Shown piece by piece: positions 18,701-27,324 of a DNA stretch of 64,000 nucleotides. The stretch is from Muribaculaceae bacterium (lineage in GTDB: Bacteria > Bacteroidota > Bacteroidia > Bacteroidales > Muribaculaceae). The translations under genes and the position numbers were made by a program. Under the pieces are notes generated by a model. The model made no database searches and was not told the origin of the DNA. It saw only the letters and a list, made by a program, of their open reading frames with translations. Location: the NCBI GenBank assembly GCA_017557665.1, contig JAFYYI010000050.1, forward strand, positions 62,001-126,000, written 5' to 3'. Numbering within the stretch: the first letter of the stretch is position 1; the number at the start of each line of letters is the position of its first letter.

Positions 18701-19423
18701 GATGTCCTCGGGGTTGAAGTCGTTACCACGCGACGAGTAGTCGGTCGAGCGGGGCGTCAGGCCGGCACTACCACCGTCCTCAACAGCCAGACCGCTCGTG
18801 GGGTTGAACGAGGTATTGTTCATGGGGATACCATCGATAACATACAACGGCTGGTTGTTACCGCTCAGTGACGTGGCACTGCGCAATACTACCGTCGTCG
18901 AAGCACCGGGAGCACCACCCGAACTAACAACGCTCATACCCGACACACGACCTTGCAGGGCCGAGATAAAGTCGGTGCGGCCCGACTCGATAATGTCTTG
19001 GGCCTTCACGTTCTGCACCGAGGAACCCACGGTGCGTGCGACACGTTTCATACCGAACTCTGCCGTCACCACCACATCCTGCAGGGTGTTGGCGCCTTCG
19101 GTCAACTGAATGTTGGCGGCTTGACCGGCAGGAACTTCCACCGCGTCATAGCCCACATAGGAGAAGACAAGCGTCTGGTTGGGGTCGGCCTTAATCGAGT
19201 AACGACCATCGACATCGGTGGTCGTTCCCGTATTCGTGCCCTTTACCCTTACATTAACGCCAATCATCGGCTCTCCGTTGGCGTCCTTCACGACGCCCGA
19301 AATTCGGTTGCTCTGGGCCGCAGCCGTGAAGCTCGTGCTGGAGTGGTTGGGTGCCAGTCCAGCGGGAACTCCTATGGCAATAGCCAGCGCGCAGAGCAGT
19401 GCTAATTGTTTTTTCATACGCAC
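15719..19423 (-). CDS. SusC/RagA transporter fused to an OmpA-like domain
   Basis: A TonB-dependent outer-membrane transporter of 1234 residues. In order: signal peptide (MRMKKQLALLCALA), carboxypeptidase-regulatory-like domain (about 40-125, ISGVVKDANGEPMIGVNV), plug (PLYVIDGIPMNN) and a 22-strand-type barrel whose last strand YSVGLSVTF ends near residue 1052. A normal SusC stops there. This one continues for 182 residues: a short linker, a coiled coil (about 1068-1115) and an OmpA-like domain (GYASPEG, GRAASVKDML, GIAANRIKAEGQG). As barrel termini face the periplasm, the domain should sit there and could tether the transporter to peptidoglycan. The canonical diaminopimelate-binding Asp is replaced (YAS), the conserved Arg kept. 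The next operon has the same fusion. Confidence 0.93.
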   Translation of the reverse strand: MRMKKQLALLCALAIAIGVPAGLAPNHSSTSFTAAAQSNRISGVVKDANGEPMIGVNVRVKGTNTGTTTDVDGRYSIKADPNQTLVFSYVGYDAVEVPAGQAANIQLTEGANTLQDVVVTAEFGMKRVARTVGSSVQNVKAQDIIESGRTDFISALQGRVSGMSVVSSGGAPGASTTVVLRSATSLSGNNQPLYVIDGIPMNNTSFNPTSGLAVEDGGSAGLTPRSTDYSSRGNDFNPEDIESMTVLKGAAAAALYGSDASNGAIIITTKKGRSGRARVTYSNQFTWSKAYGWPEIQNKYINGAYGAANFYYTSRYGSLYDGSLPFFDNTAAVLQTGFMHRHNLSMEAGNDKMSVRASASFFDQDGVIKTTGLTRTNLSLAGRAELTKWLSMEGSMQYVNAKNDKALRGLYGPVRYSYRWPSVDDMSIYLAEDGAHMKYPAYYTDTDLLNPLFALKKNLMHDQTDRIISAFSLNFTPIAHTYLRLQMGWDVSTSTYETGTHPYYTSANQSVDDSNNSGTYNITKYNTNDPTLNVLAGYNNNWFDNKFSLGIQAGYHQLENGVTSLSSYGTNFKVIDFYSINNCTESTVTSKKRSTKRRVQAISGQLELGFNNMIFLTGRFRNDWSSTLPKDNNSYFYPAGELSIVLSEMGFMKHVGFINYLKLRGAIAQVGKDAPVLSIDPELEPTGLTGGGYKYGYTGPNRSLKPEMTTSYEAGVEARFWNDRINADFTWFRTHCADQIVTGFRMSYATGFVLNNMNVGTFNTWGWEGHADVDVIRTPDIRWNVGVNVSHTNSKVVYLPENLTEFYNAYTWNSGNIRNGVMKGHPISTVTGRAYERNSKGQILIDPTTGLPRTSSEWSILGNREPKLRFGITTALSVKNWRLSAMFQGRYHADVVNATMRDMLGTGLNWLSVDMREKGFVVFDGVLYDGKQESANPTPNTIAVNLGEYGSYTYTGGDEDWIQHKINYIRCQELRLAYVFSHNWLNRVTKGTIQNASIYASANDLFTITNYTGTDVAGNTLSAAAGGTGGEGYDCWSLPTPRSYSVGLSVTFGSNDEAPKPVYQNTTALNEEINTLRAQLANAENNYNSRLAKLQGDLDNARLALNKCENEIKALHVDPPRVVDNTKQFMNILVHYPVNKTAVTADQRPNVERIAAYMKSHPQSTCVIKGYASPEGPQDNNIKLAEGRAASVKDMLVKKYGIAANRIKAEGQGISNMFDELSWNRVSICEIIVK

Positions 19424-19745
19424 TTTGCTTTTAATTGATTTGAAGTTAATGAATTGGTTAATATCTATTTAGATTAATATCCATTGAACTCATTTTGGGA
19501 ATATTATCTTATCACTAATGAATGACTGACTTTCAGAAGGCAAAAGTGCAAAAAAAGTTTAACACATACAAGCATTTTGCTGAAAAAATGACGTTTTTGG
19601 CATGATTTCGCGCAAATTTTACCATTTTTTAAGTCAAAATCCCATTTTTCGCATCATCGCATTATGGATTAACCTCAAATTTTTCACAAAATTAACAGTC
19701 CCTTAAGCACCATCCAACCAAACAAAGTGAGTTATGCCAAACCAC

Positions 19746-19901
19746 AAACAACAGGGGTTATATCAAACAACAGGAACAACAAGGGTTATGTCAAACAACA
19801 GGAACAACATTGAACAACTAAAACAACAAAAAAAGTTGTTTATGTTGTTTATCGTTGTTTATGTTGTTTGATAAAAAACGTGAGTTGTTTGATAAAAAAA
19901 C
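19746..19901. repeat. AACAAC / GTTGTT repeat block, potential long hairpin
   Basis: AAACAACAGG occurs at 19746-19755, 19765-19774 and 19793-19802, embedded in longer direct repeats (caacaagggttatgtc). From 19835 the sequence turns into the complement, GTTGTTTAT units, then two copies of GTTGTTTGATAAAAAACG ending at the terminator. The two halves could pair into a long imperfect hairpin. Related GTTGTTTGAT units occur at 56841-56935. Confidence 0.7.
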
Positions 19902-19930
19902 GCCGCCGGGGCGTAGAGCCTCGGCGGACG
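19893..19930 (-). terminator. Intrinsic terminator of the second susC-susD operon
   Basis: On the minus strand CCGCCGAGGC and GCCCCGGCGG form a 10-base stem (one G-T type pair) around CTCTA, followed by TTTTTTT. It lies 24 bases after the susD stop at 19954. Confidence 0.85.
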
Positions 19931-19953
19931 TTAATTTCAGATGGAGTGGGGGA

Positions 19954-21834
19954 TTACTCTTGGTTGCTGTCCCACCATACGGGGATGGTCCAAGCATCAT
20001 CCTGAGTGTTCCAAATCACTTTGTTGCCCTCGCTGTCAGTCATGCGGGCGCCGGGAACCTTTTCGCCAATGGCCTGCAAGTTCACACTGTTGTACTTGTA
20101 CTCATGTGAGCACTGGCGCCAGCGGCGATACTGCTTGCCCTCGGGGATAGCATTGGTTGCGGCAACCACCTTATAGTGGTAAGCGGGAATCGACCAACCG
20201 AAGAAGATGTTGGGATCGAAGTCATAGCGACGCATATCGTTCCAGATCTCATAGGAGAACATGAGGGCGATACGCTTCTGCATGAGGATGTGACCCAGGG
20301 TCAACTCACCCTGGGTGCCGATACCGTTGTTCAGGTAGTTGTTGATGGCATCATCAGTCATCGGGGTGAACGACGGGCAGTCGGCGAGGGTTGCATCCTC
20401 GGCAATCCATGCCCTCAGCTTCTCATTCATCAGCTCGCAGCTGGCCTTTACACCCTTCTTGTAGGCATCATAAGCGCCAGCCTTGTCACCCTTCTTGAAG
20501 AGGGTCTCGGCCTTGATGAAGCAGCACTCGGCATAGGTGCCGATGTAGGTGGGTGAGCTTACGCGGGTGTAGAACGTACCAGACTCAGCAGACTGGAACT
20601 GACCGCTACCGGCGCGGCAGTACAGGATGCTAGGATTAGCGAAGTAACCCTTGCAGTCACTGGTACCCTCGATATAGACAGTATCACCCTTGCGGGCCTC
20701 GTTGGAACTGTTGATGTACCAGCTGTTGGTCGTCGTGTTGAACATAGCGCGCAGGGGACCACCTTGGCTATTGATTTCGCTGGCCATGTCAACGCCCAGC
20801 GTACGGCGCCAGTGACCATTCCACTTGATGCCGGCAGCATCGATGCCATTCATTTCCTTGTTGGGGCTGTAAGCCCAAGGCAGGATGTGGTCGGCACGGG
20901 GGTCTTCAACACCCTTGCCGGCGAAGTTGGTCAGGTTGTTATAGAGCATCTTGGTAGCCATGTAACCGGAGTTCATACCGCTTACCGAGAACAGAGGCGA
21001 GTAGTCAACGGGCTCATCCCAACCCAGCACGTCGTGCGTGGGGCCGTTGTCGTCGGTGTGGTTCACGATGGTGTTGTCGGCATTGCTCTGCATGGCCTTG
21101 TCAAGACAGCGCAGAATCTCGTCGGCGTCATACTTACCATCCTTGTAGCTACCGGCACCTTTCTTGTTCAACTTGTTGATCCAGCGGGCCTTCAGCATGT
21201 AGGCGAGCTTGATCCACTTGTTCAGATCACCGTGGTTCCACCAGTCGCCAGCTGCCAGCGTGGGCAGGCTGGGATCCTGGCTCTGACCCTTCTCAAGGTA
21301 CTCGATGGCCTTGTCGATGGTCTCCAAGCAACCTAAATAAATTTCCTTACCCGTATTGTAGTGGGGAGCAGGGCTGTCAGCGGCAGCCTCTTCATATGGC
21401 ATTTCGCCATAGAGGTCGGTCATGGCCATAAAGCCGTAAGCCTTGATCAGGTAGCCGGCACCGGCAAACTGCCAGTTCTCGGCGGCCTCGGCCTTAGTAA
21501 TCATGTCAGGCACGTTGGCATAGGCACCAACAAACCACCACTGATAAACGGTGGTCACCTGTGCCTCAACGGGATACCAATAGGAAACGTGCCAGTAGTT
21601 ACCGCCACTGTTGTTACGGGTCCAGTCACCCATGGCCATGGTGGTACGCCAAGCACCGAACTGCAAACCGCTATTGGTATAGAACTCAATGTGCGCCAGA
21701 CGCTGGTCATAACTTGTGATTTTGTCCGTGGGGTTATTGGGATCCACGTTCACATCCAACCAGTCGTTGCAAGAAGTCAGCGATAACGCCAGCACTCCCA
21801 GACCGCACAGTATAATTGATTTCAATGATTTCAT
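19954..21834 (-). CDS. SusD/RagB outer-membrane lipoprotein (SusD-like 2 type)
   Basis: A 626-residue SusD-like lipoprotein, the lid of the second OmpA-fused SusC. The lipobox is LALSLTSCNDWLDVN (Cys at about 22). The next residues, LDVNVDPNNPTD, are typical of the SusD-like 2 branch, shared with the protein at 13741 but clearly diverged from it. Helical repeat segments EAAENWQFAGAGYLIKAYG and ECCFIKAETLFKKGD follow the SusD fold. It starts 53 bases after its susC stop; the gap carries a short CTAGTTTCTAG repeat also present in the equivalent gap of operon 1. Ligand unknown. Confidence 0.93.
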   Translation of the reverse strand: MKSLKSIILCGLGVLALSLTSCNDWLDVNVDPNNPTDKITSYDQRLAHIEFYTNSGLQFGAWRTTMAMGDWTRNNSGGNYWHVSYWYPVEAQVTTVYQWWFVGAYANVPDMITKAEAAENWQFAGAGYLIKAYGFMAMTDLYGEMPYEEAAADSPAPHYNTGKEIYLGCLETIDKAIEYLEKGQSQDPSLPTLAAGDWWNHGDLNKWIKLAYMLKARWINKLNKKGAGSYKDGKYDADEILRCLDKAMQSNADNTIVNHTDDNGPTHDVLGWDEPVDYSPLFSVSGMNSGYMATKMLYNNLTNFAGKGVEDPRADHILPWAYSPNKEMNGIDAAGIKWNGHWRRTLGVDMASEINSQGGPLRAMFNTTTNSWYINSSNEARKGDTVYIEGTSDCKGYFANPSILYCRAGSGQFQSAESGTFYTRVSSPTYIGTYAECCFIKAETLFKKGDKAGAYDAYKKGVKASCELMNEKLRAWIAEDATLADCPSFTPMTDDAINNYLNNGIGTQGELTLGHILMQKRIALMFSYEIWNDMRRYDFDPNIFFGWSIPAYHYKVVAATNAIPEGKQYRRWRQCSHEYKYNSVNLQAIGEKVPGARMTDSEGNKVIWNTQDDAWTIPVWWDSNQE

Positions 21835-21886
21835 ATTATATCTGTTTTATTAGTTTCTAGTTTTAGTTTCTAGTCCCTAGTTTCTA

Positions 21887-24800
21887 TTACTTCACGATGA
21901 TTTCGCAGATAGAAACGCGGTTCCAGCTCAGTTCGTCAAACATGTTGCTGATACCCTGACCCTCGGCTTTGATGCGGTTGGCAGCGATACCATACTTCTT
22001 GACGAGCATGTCCTTCACGCTGGCGGCACGGCCGTTAGCGAGCTTGATGTTGACGTCCTTGGGACCCTCGGGTGAGGCATAACCCTTGATTTCGCAGGTG
22101 GCCTCGGGGTGGCTCTTCATGTAAGCAGCGATGCGCTCTACATTGGGACGCTGGTCATTACCAACAGCAGTCTGGTTTACGGGGAAGTGAACCAGAATGT
22201 TCATGTACTGCTTGCTGTTGTCAACAATCTTGGTAGTGGTGTTGTTCTGAGCAGCATTCAGATCCTTGCGGCAGTTAGCCAGAGCCTTGTTGGCTGCAGC
22301 GAGATCATTCTCGAGCTGAGCAATGCGGGCATTGGATGCGTTGTTGGCGTTTGCCAACTGGTTGCGCAGGTCGTTGATCTGATTGTTGAGGAGGTCGAGC
22401 TCAACGTTGTTCACGCGAGCGGGAGCAACATCGTCGGTACCGAATACCAAGTTGATACCTACTGAATACTGGCGGGTAGCGGGAACGCCGCAGTAGTCGA
22501 AGCCTACCGATGACGAACCACCAACACCAGCACCTGCAGCAGCCACCTCGGGATCACCGTCATAGTTGGTGAACAGCAACAGGTTGTTGGCAGATGCGGT
22601 GATTGAAGCGCGCTTGATGTACTTGGTGCGGGCCAGGAAGCTACGGGGAACATCATAGGTCAAAGAGATGGTGCGCAGACGCAGGCTCTTCACGTTAGTG
22701 ATCCAGTTGCGGGTCTCATAATTATAAGCACCAGTGTAGTAGTTCTGGATAATGGTAGAACCACTAGTCTCGACACCATTAAAGATGTAGTTCTGATCAG
22801 CTTTCCAAGTGTTGGATACAGCCTCATAGATGGGCTTGCCATTATCATCTGTACCCGTCTGGAATACACCCTCGATGGTGAGGGGATCGTTGCGCCAGTC
22901 GCCAGAGAGTGCGCTTACACCGCTCATCGACATGGCATACTTGGTACCGTTGAAGACGTCACCGCCATAACGGAACTCCCACAACATGTTGAAGGTCCAG
23001 TTCTTGAAGAAGGTGAAGGTGTTGTTCCAACCACCCTGGAACTTGGGCTCACGGTCACCGACTTCAAATGCATCTTGCTTCTTATCCTCGGTGGGGAAGC
23101 CGTTAGCGTCAAGAATCAACTTGCCATCGGCATTACGGTTCCACTTGGTGCCAGAGATACCCATGAAGTTGCTACCGTTGAAGGTTGCAGCCTTAGCACC
23201 AGCATACTGTACATCGGTCACGTACATAATGTCCATACCAGCATACAGATTGTCGATTGTGCCACGGTTGCCATAGACGTTGATACCGGTTTCCCAGATG
23301 AAGTTCTCATGCTGGATGGGGGTACCACTCAGGCTGATCTCAAGACCCTTGTTGTAAACGTTACCTGCATTGTAGGAGGTAAAGATGTAACCGGTTGACT
23401 GCGGGCCACGCGGTGACAGAATCAGGTCGTATGAGTTGTTGGTATAGTAAGCAATGTCAAATTTCAAGCGGTTCTGGATAAAGCGCAATTCCAGACCAAC
23501 CTCGGTTGAACGGGTGGTCTCAGGCTTCAAATAGGGGTTACCGCGGGTCCAGCTGTTACCCAGACCCATCAGACCATCCAGGAAAGTGCTTACTGGCCAC
23601 AAGGTTGTACCTGTCTCATAGGGACTGGTACCCTTACCTACCTCAGCCCAGCTGGCACGGATCTTACCGAAGGAGAACCAGTCGGGCAGGCTCTCACGGA
23701 AGAGTTCGGTAAAGGCGATAGCGCCACTCACACTGGGATAGAAGTAGCTCCAGTGCTCCTTGGGAAGGGTCGAATCCCAATCGTTACGGCCAGTAACGGT
23801 CAGGAAGATGGCGTTGCGCCAGTCGATGCGGAACTCACCGAAGAGTGAAGCCAGACGCTTGCGACTCGTACTGTGGCTAAACTTCTTGTCAGCATCGCTG
23901 GCATTGTTGTAGCTATAGAATTCAGGCACGGCGAAGTTCCAAGCCGACTCATAGTCACGGCGGGTCTTGGTGTACTCGGTAGCACCACCCAACATCAAGT
24001 TGATGTTGAAGTCACCGAACTGCTTGTTCCAGTTCGACATCAGGTTGTTGCTCAGGTAGCGATACTTGTACATGTTGTCACTCAACATACCCTTCTGCCA
24101 GATCTGCTTGATGGCGCCACCGGGAGCGATTGTATTGTGGCTCTGGGTCGTATAGCTATCGACACCCATGCGGTAGCTCAGCCACCACCAGTCGAAGATA
24201 TCCCACTTCACGTTGAAGTTACCGGTGAAACGCTCGGTGTCATCGGTCATCTTGTTCTTGTTGACAATCCAGTAGGGGTTGTCACGCTCGTCCCAGGGCT
24301 GGAACTGGTCACCGAACATGCGATAGCGCGTTCCGTCCTCGTTCAGGTAGTGACGCATGTCATCGCTGGGAGCCCAGTTGTAGGCTGCGTAGAGGGCACC
24401 AGTACCACTGGAACCGTACAGAGCGGCACCAGTCAGGGTCTTGGTGGTGCGGGCGTCACTATAGGCAGCGTTGGCGCCGAAGGTGAACTTGCCCACCTTC
24501 TGCTCACCGTTGAAGCGGAAGGTCGTCTTGGTGTAGCCCGTGGTGGGAACGATACCGTCCTGATCGTAGAATGAACCGCTCAGGAAGAAGTTGTTGTTCT
24601 TGGTACCACCGCTAACGCTCAGGTTGGTGTCCCAGATGATACCCGTCTCAAAGAAGTTCTTCAGGTTGTCATAGTAGGGAACAGAAGTATTCTTGGGACC
24701 CCATGAATTGTAGCTGTCGTCCTTGATGTCCATACCAGTCCAAACACTCTTGCCGTCAGCACCTTTCTCGTACATATCGGTCATATAACCGCGAACGTAC

Positions 24801-25681
24801 TCATTCTGGTACTTGGGCAGACTAGCCACGGTCGAAAGGATCATCTTACCTGAGAAGTTCACCTCAGAGTGGCCTTCCTTACCTTTCTTGGTGGTAATGA
24901 TTACAACACCATTGGCAGCACGCGAGCCATAGAGGGCCGATGCGGCCGGGCCTTTCAGTACCGACATATTGTCGATATCCTCGGGGTTGATATCCATCAC
25001 ACGGTTAGAAGAGGTGGTGGCACTGTTCATCATACCATCGAATGCTGAGTTACCTACAACACCTGCCGAGTTGTCGTAGATGACACCATCGACAACGAAC
25101 AGCGGCTGATTGTCGTAATTCTCGCTGACCGAAGTACCGCCACGTAGCACGATGTGTGCACCCGAACCGGCAGCACCAGATGACTGGGTGATGTTTACAC
25201 CAGCAATCTTACCCGAGAGGGAGTTGATGGCGTTGGCGCTCTTGTTGCGCATCAGTTCCTCGGCCTTCAAGTCGTCCACTGCATAACCCAGCGACTTCTT
25301 GTCCTTGCGGATACCGAGTGCGGTTACAACAACCTCGTCGAGGACTTGGTCGTTGGCCTGCATCACGATGTCCTGAACACCACTACCCACGGTAATCTCC
25401 ATGGGTTTGCTGCCCACGTAGGACACGATGAGCACATCACCTCGGTTGGCGTTAATTGAATACTTGCCGTCCACATCGGTGGCGGTACCGCGGTTGGTAC
25501 CCTTGACCTTTACGGTCGCGCCGATGAGTGGCTCACCTTGGGCGTCACGTATGACGCCAGAGACTTTGTTGGCCTGGGCCTCGGCTGTGAAACCCGTGCT
25601 GGGGAACGATGTCATCCCAGCTGGTGCTCCGCAGGCGATTGCCAGGGCGGCCAACAGTGCTAATTGTTTTTTCATACGCAC
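21887..25681 (-). CDS. Second SusC/RagA transporter fused to an OmpA-like domain
   Basis: A 1264-residue TonB-dependent transporter with the same layout as the protein at 15719: signal peptide (MRMKKQLALLAALA), carboxypeptidase-like domain (VSGVIRDAQGEPLIGATV), plug (PLFVVDGVIYDN), barrel ending YSVGINLVF near residue 1080, then 184 extra residues forming a coiled coil rich in Asn and Ala and an OmpA-like domain. The last 48 residues are identical to those of the other fusion, while plug and barrel differ widely. The coiled coils have diverged in sequence but not in length. This suggests a shared, homogenised periplasmic module on two transporters with different cargo. It is the first gene of its operon. 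Confidence 0.93.
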   Translation of the reverse strand: MRMKKQLALLAALAIACGAPAGMTSFPSTGFTAEAQANKVSGVIRDAQGEPLIGATVKVKGTNRGTATDVDGKYSINANRGDVLIVSYVGSKPMEITVGSGVQDIVMQANDQVLDEVVVTALGIRKDKKSLGYAVDDLKAEELMRNKSANAINSLSGKIAGVNITQSSGAAGSGAHIVLRGGTSVSENYDNQPLFVVDGVIYDNSAGVVGNSAFDGMMNSATTSSNRVMDINPEDIDNMSVLKGPAASALYGSRAANGVVIITTKKGKEGHSEVNFSGKMILSTVASLPKYQNEYVRGYMTDMYEKGADGKSVWTGMDIKDDSYNSWGPKNTSVPYYDNLKNFFETGIIWDTNLSVSGGTKNNNFFLSGSFYDQDGIVPTTGYTKTTFRFNGEQKVGKFTFGANAAYSDARTTKTLTGAALYGSSGTGALYAAYNWAPSDDMRHYLNEDGTRYRMFGDQFQPWDERDNPYWIVNKNKMTDDTERFTGNFNVKWDIFDWWWLSYRMGVDSYTTQSHNTIAPGGAIKQIWQKGMLSDNMYKYRYLSNNLMSNWNKQFGDFNINLMLGGATEYTKTRRDYESAWNFAVPEFYSYNNASDADKKFSHSTSRKRLASLFGEFRIDWRNAIFLTVTGRNDWDSTLPKEHWSYFYPSVSGAIAFTELFRESLPDWFSFGKIRASWAEVGKGTSPYETGTTLWPVSTFLDGLMGLGNSWTRGNPYLKPETTRSTEVGLELRFIQNRLKFDIAYYTNNSYDLILSPRGPQSTGYIFTSYNAGNVYNKGLEISLSGTPIQHENFIWETGINVYGNRGTIDNLYAGMDIMYVTDVQYAGAKAATFNGSNFMGISGTKWNRNADGKLILDANGFPTEDKKQDAFEVGDREPKFQGGWNNTFTFFKNWTFNMLWEFRYGGDVFNGTKYAMSMSGVSALSGDWRNDPLTIEGVFQTGTDDNGKPIYEAVSNTWKADQNYIFNGVETSGSTIIQNYYTGAYNYETRNWITNVKSLRLRTISLTYDVPRSFLARTKYIKRASITASANNLLLFTNYDGDPEVAAAGAGVGGSSSVGFDYCGVPATRQYSVGINLVFGTDDVAPARVNNVELDLLNNQINDLRNQLANANNASNARIAQLENDLAAANKALANCRKDLNAAQNNTTTKIVDNSKQYMNILVHFPVNQTAVGNDQRPNVERIAAYMKSHPEATCEIKGYASPEGPKDVNIKLANGRAASVKDMLVKKYGIAANRIKAEGQGISNMFDELSWNRVSICEIIVK

Positions 25682-26383
25682 TTACTTTTAAATTTAAAAA
25701 ATTTGAAATTAAATGACTATATTTCTTGTCTTCTTTGTGGTTATTTCGTTTGCACTTCGGGTGAGAAATCAAAGAAAAACTCAAAACTTCCCGTGCGAAG
25801 CACCATCCTGTTTCATAGGCTTGGAGGTGACAATTTCTTTACAACCAAGGGCTAAACCTGAGACCGTAAGCCTATAAAAGTAGGCAAATTTGCAAACAAA
25901 AATTAACATGACCAAATAATTGGCCAAGAATTTACTTTTCTACTACCGAAATCGGTAGTGATTTCTTTAAAATTTATATGTTTTGTACAGTTTTTTATGG
26001 TTTTTAACATTTGTATTTGTAAAACGTGCCCCGTTTTTAAGCATCCTCAAAACGAATTATCAATTTTTGAATGTTGTTAAAAAAACAAAACTATCAAAGA
26101 CCATGAGGAACTTATGCCCGCCAATCATCAGAATCAGGCGGAACAACCGCTGGATAAAGTCTAAAAATAGACAATTAGTGTCCAGGTAAAAAACATCAAA
26201 GATGTTAGCGGTTCTTCGAACCGATTTCAATGTGAAGACCATGCAAGAACCTCGAAGAGATTCGCAGCTTGGTCACAGAACGAGATGGAAACGTGCCTCG
26301 AAGAGGAACTTTATGATTTCCAGCCATTTTGCTATAGCAGAAGTTCGTCTTCGAAGCACTGGTCACCTATTATCCTGGTTACA
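25682..26383. other. 700-base gap with no supported gene
   Basis: Between the second susC and the metallo-beta-lactamase-fold gene. The left half should contain the susC promoter; CATAGGCTT (25815-25823) and AAGCCTAT (25868-25875) form a long-range inverted repeat in what would be the leader. The right half (26160-26383) has higher GC and a cluster of CTCGAAGAG/TTCGAA motifs about 40 bases apart. Short open frames here have no signal peptide, promoter or recognisable content. The string ATTAGTGTCCAGG at 26174-26186 recalls insertion-sequence ends, too weakly to call. Confidence 0.4.
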
Positions 26384-27151
26384 TCACTGGTAGTCACGGA
26401 TGCGGACGTCAATGCCGCTGCCGTCGAGGAGCTTCACCACCTGCTGGATATCGGTCTCGCCGTAGTGGTAGGGGAACAGCACGGTGGGCTTGATCATCTT
26501 GGCAGCACGGGCGCACTGCTCGGGCGTCATCGTGTAGGGCAGGTTGCAGGGCAGGAAAGCCACGTCGATGTCCTTGATCTCGGCCATCTCGGGGATATCC
26601 TCGGTGTCACCGGCGACGTAGATGCGCATGCCCTCGATAGTGAGCACGAAACCGTTGTCGCGTCCCTTCGGGTGGAAGTTCAGCTTTTCAGGCGAATTGT
26701 TGTAGGCGGGAACGGCATCTACAGTCCAACCTTCGGCCAGATTACGGCTGTCGCCATTGGCCATCACATCGCCCTTGCCGCCCAAGATTTCGTGGCAGCG
26801 GGCATTGGTGATGAGCACAGTGCCCGACTTAGTCAACTGGTTGATAGCCACCGAGTCCAAGTGGTCAAAATGCTCATGAGTCACCAGAATGTAATCGGCC
26901 TGGGGCAGGCTGGAGTAGTCGGTCTCGGGCTTGACGGCCTTTGTCACGGGATCCACATAGATCCACTTCTCGCCCACCTGCATCCTGAGGCTGCCATGCT
27001 TGATGCAGTACATCTTCACGGTCGTGCCGCTCTCGGTCTTGAACACGTCACAGCCCTTCTCAAGGGGCTCATTGCTTTCTCCTCCCTGCGCCGTGCAGCC
27101 GCACATGGCGCCAACAATCATCATTGCCATAACAAATAACTTTATTTTCAT
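26384..27151 (-). CDS. Metallo-beta-lactamase-fold lipoprotein hydrolase (UlaG-like)
   Basis: A 255-residue exported hydrolase. It begins MKIKLFVMAMMIVGAMCGC, a signal peptide with a probable lipobox Cys at residue 17 or 19. The metal motif THEHFDHLD (91-99) is the HxHxDH signature of the fold, and further ligands are expected in YVAGDTEDIPEM and PYHYGETD. The overall size fits the UlaG/YtnP-like branch rather than true beta-lactamases. The substrate is unknown. It is monocistronic on the minus strand, divergent from the nucleoside kinase gene. Confidence 0.85.
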   Translation of the reverse strand: MKIKLFVMAMMIVGAMCGCTAQGGESNEPLEKGCDVFKTESGTTVKMYCIKHGSLRMQVGEKWIYVDPVTKAVKPETDYSSLPQADYILVTHEHFDHLDSVAINQLTKSGTVLITNARCHEILGGKGDVMANGDSRNLAEGWTVDAVPAYNNSPEKLNFHPKGRDNGFVLTIEGMRIYVAGDTEDIPEMAEIKDIDVAFLPCNLPYTMTPEQCARAAKMIKPTVLFPYHYGETDIQQVVKLLDGSGIDVRIRDYQ

Positions 27152-27182
27152 TTTCTCGTTGATTAATTGTGAACTTGAGGCT

Positions 27183-27190
27183 CAAAGGTA
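27183..27190 (-). promoter_or_regulatory. -7 element for the metallo-beta-lactamase-fold gene
   Basis: TACCTTTG on the minus strand matches TAnnTTTG, 31 bases upstream of the ATG. No TTTG lies at the usual distance, so confidence is moderate. Confidence 0.4.
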
Positions 27191-27259
27191 AGCATTTCAG
27201 TTCAAATTTGCCACGATATCGTCCAAAATGTTAGCCTTTTCACACTTTTGTTGGACCAA

Positions 27260-27293
27260 TTTGACTGTTTTTCGGGATTTATTTGTAATTTTG
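27260..27293 (+). promoter_or_regulatory. Promoter of the nucleoside kinase pair
   Basis: TTTG (27260-27263), 22 bases, TAATTTTG (27286-27293). The -7 element is exact and the spacing one base longer than usual. Transcription should start near 27300, giving a leader of about 25 bases. Confidence 0.55.
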
Positions 27294-27324
27294 CGGCTTA
27301 TAAACCCAAAAGTACTTGTAACTC

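Larger units (their letters stand above)
19424..19953. other. Gap between SusCD loci 1 and 2
   Basis: About 530 bases, AT-rich. The left part would hold the promoter of the first susC (19423); I found only imperfect -7 candidates (CACTTTTG near 19551-19558 on the minus strand). The right part is the AACAAC/GTTGTT repeat block and the terminator of the second operon. No gene is supported. Confidence 0.5.

Noticed and set aside
25815..25875. Riboswitch or leader RNA upstream of susC 2 (ATAGGCTT ... AAGCCTAT)
   Set aside because: A single eight-base pairing with a long loop and no recognisable riboswitch core; not enough to call an RNA element.
25983..26189. 68-codon open frame and possible insertion-sequence end (ATTAGTGTCCAGG)
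   Set aside because: The frame has no recognisable transposase motif and low-complexity AT-rich content. No matching second end or target duplication was found.
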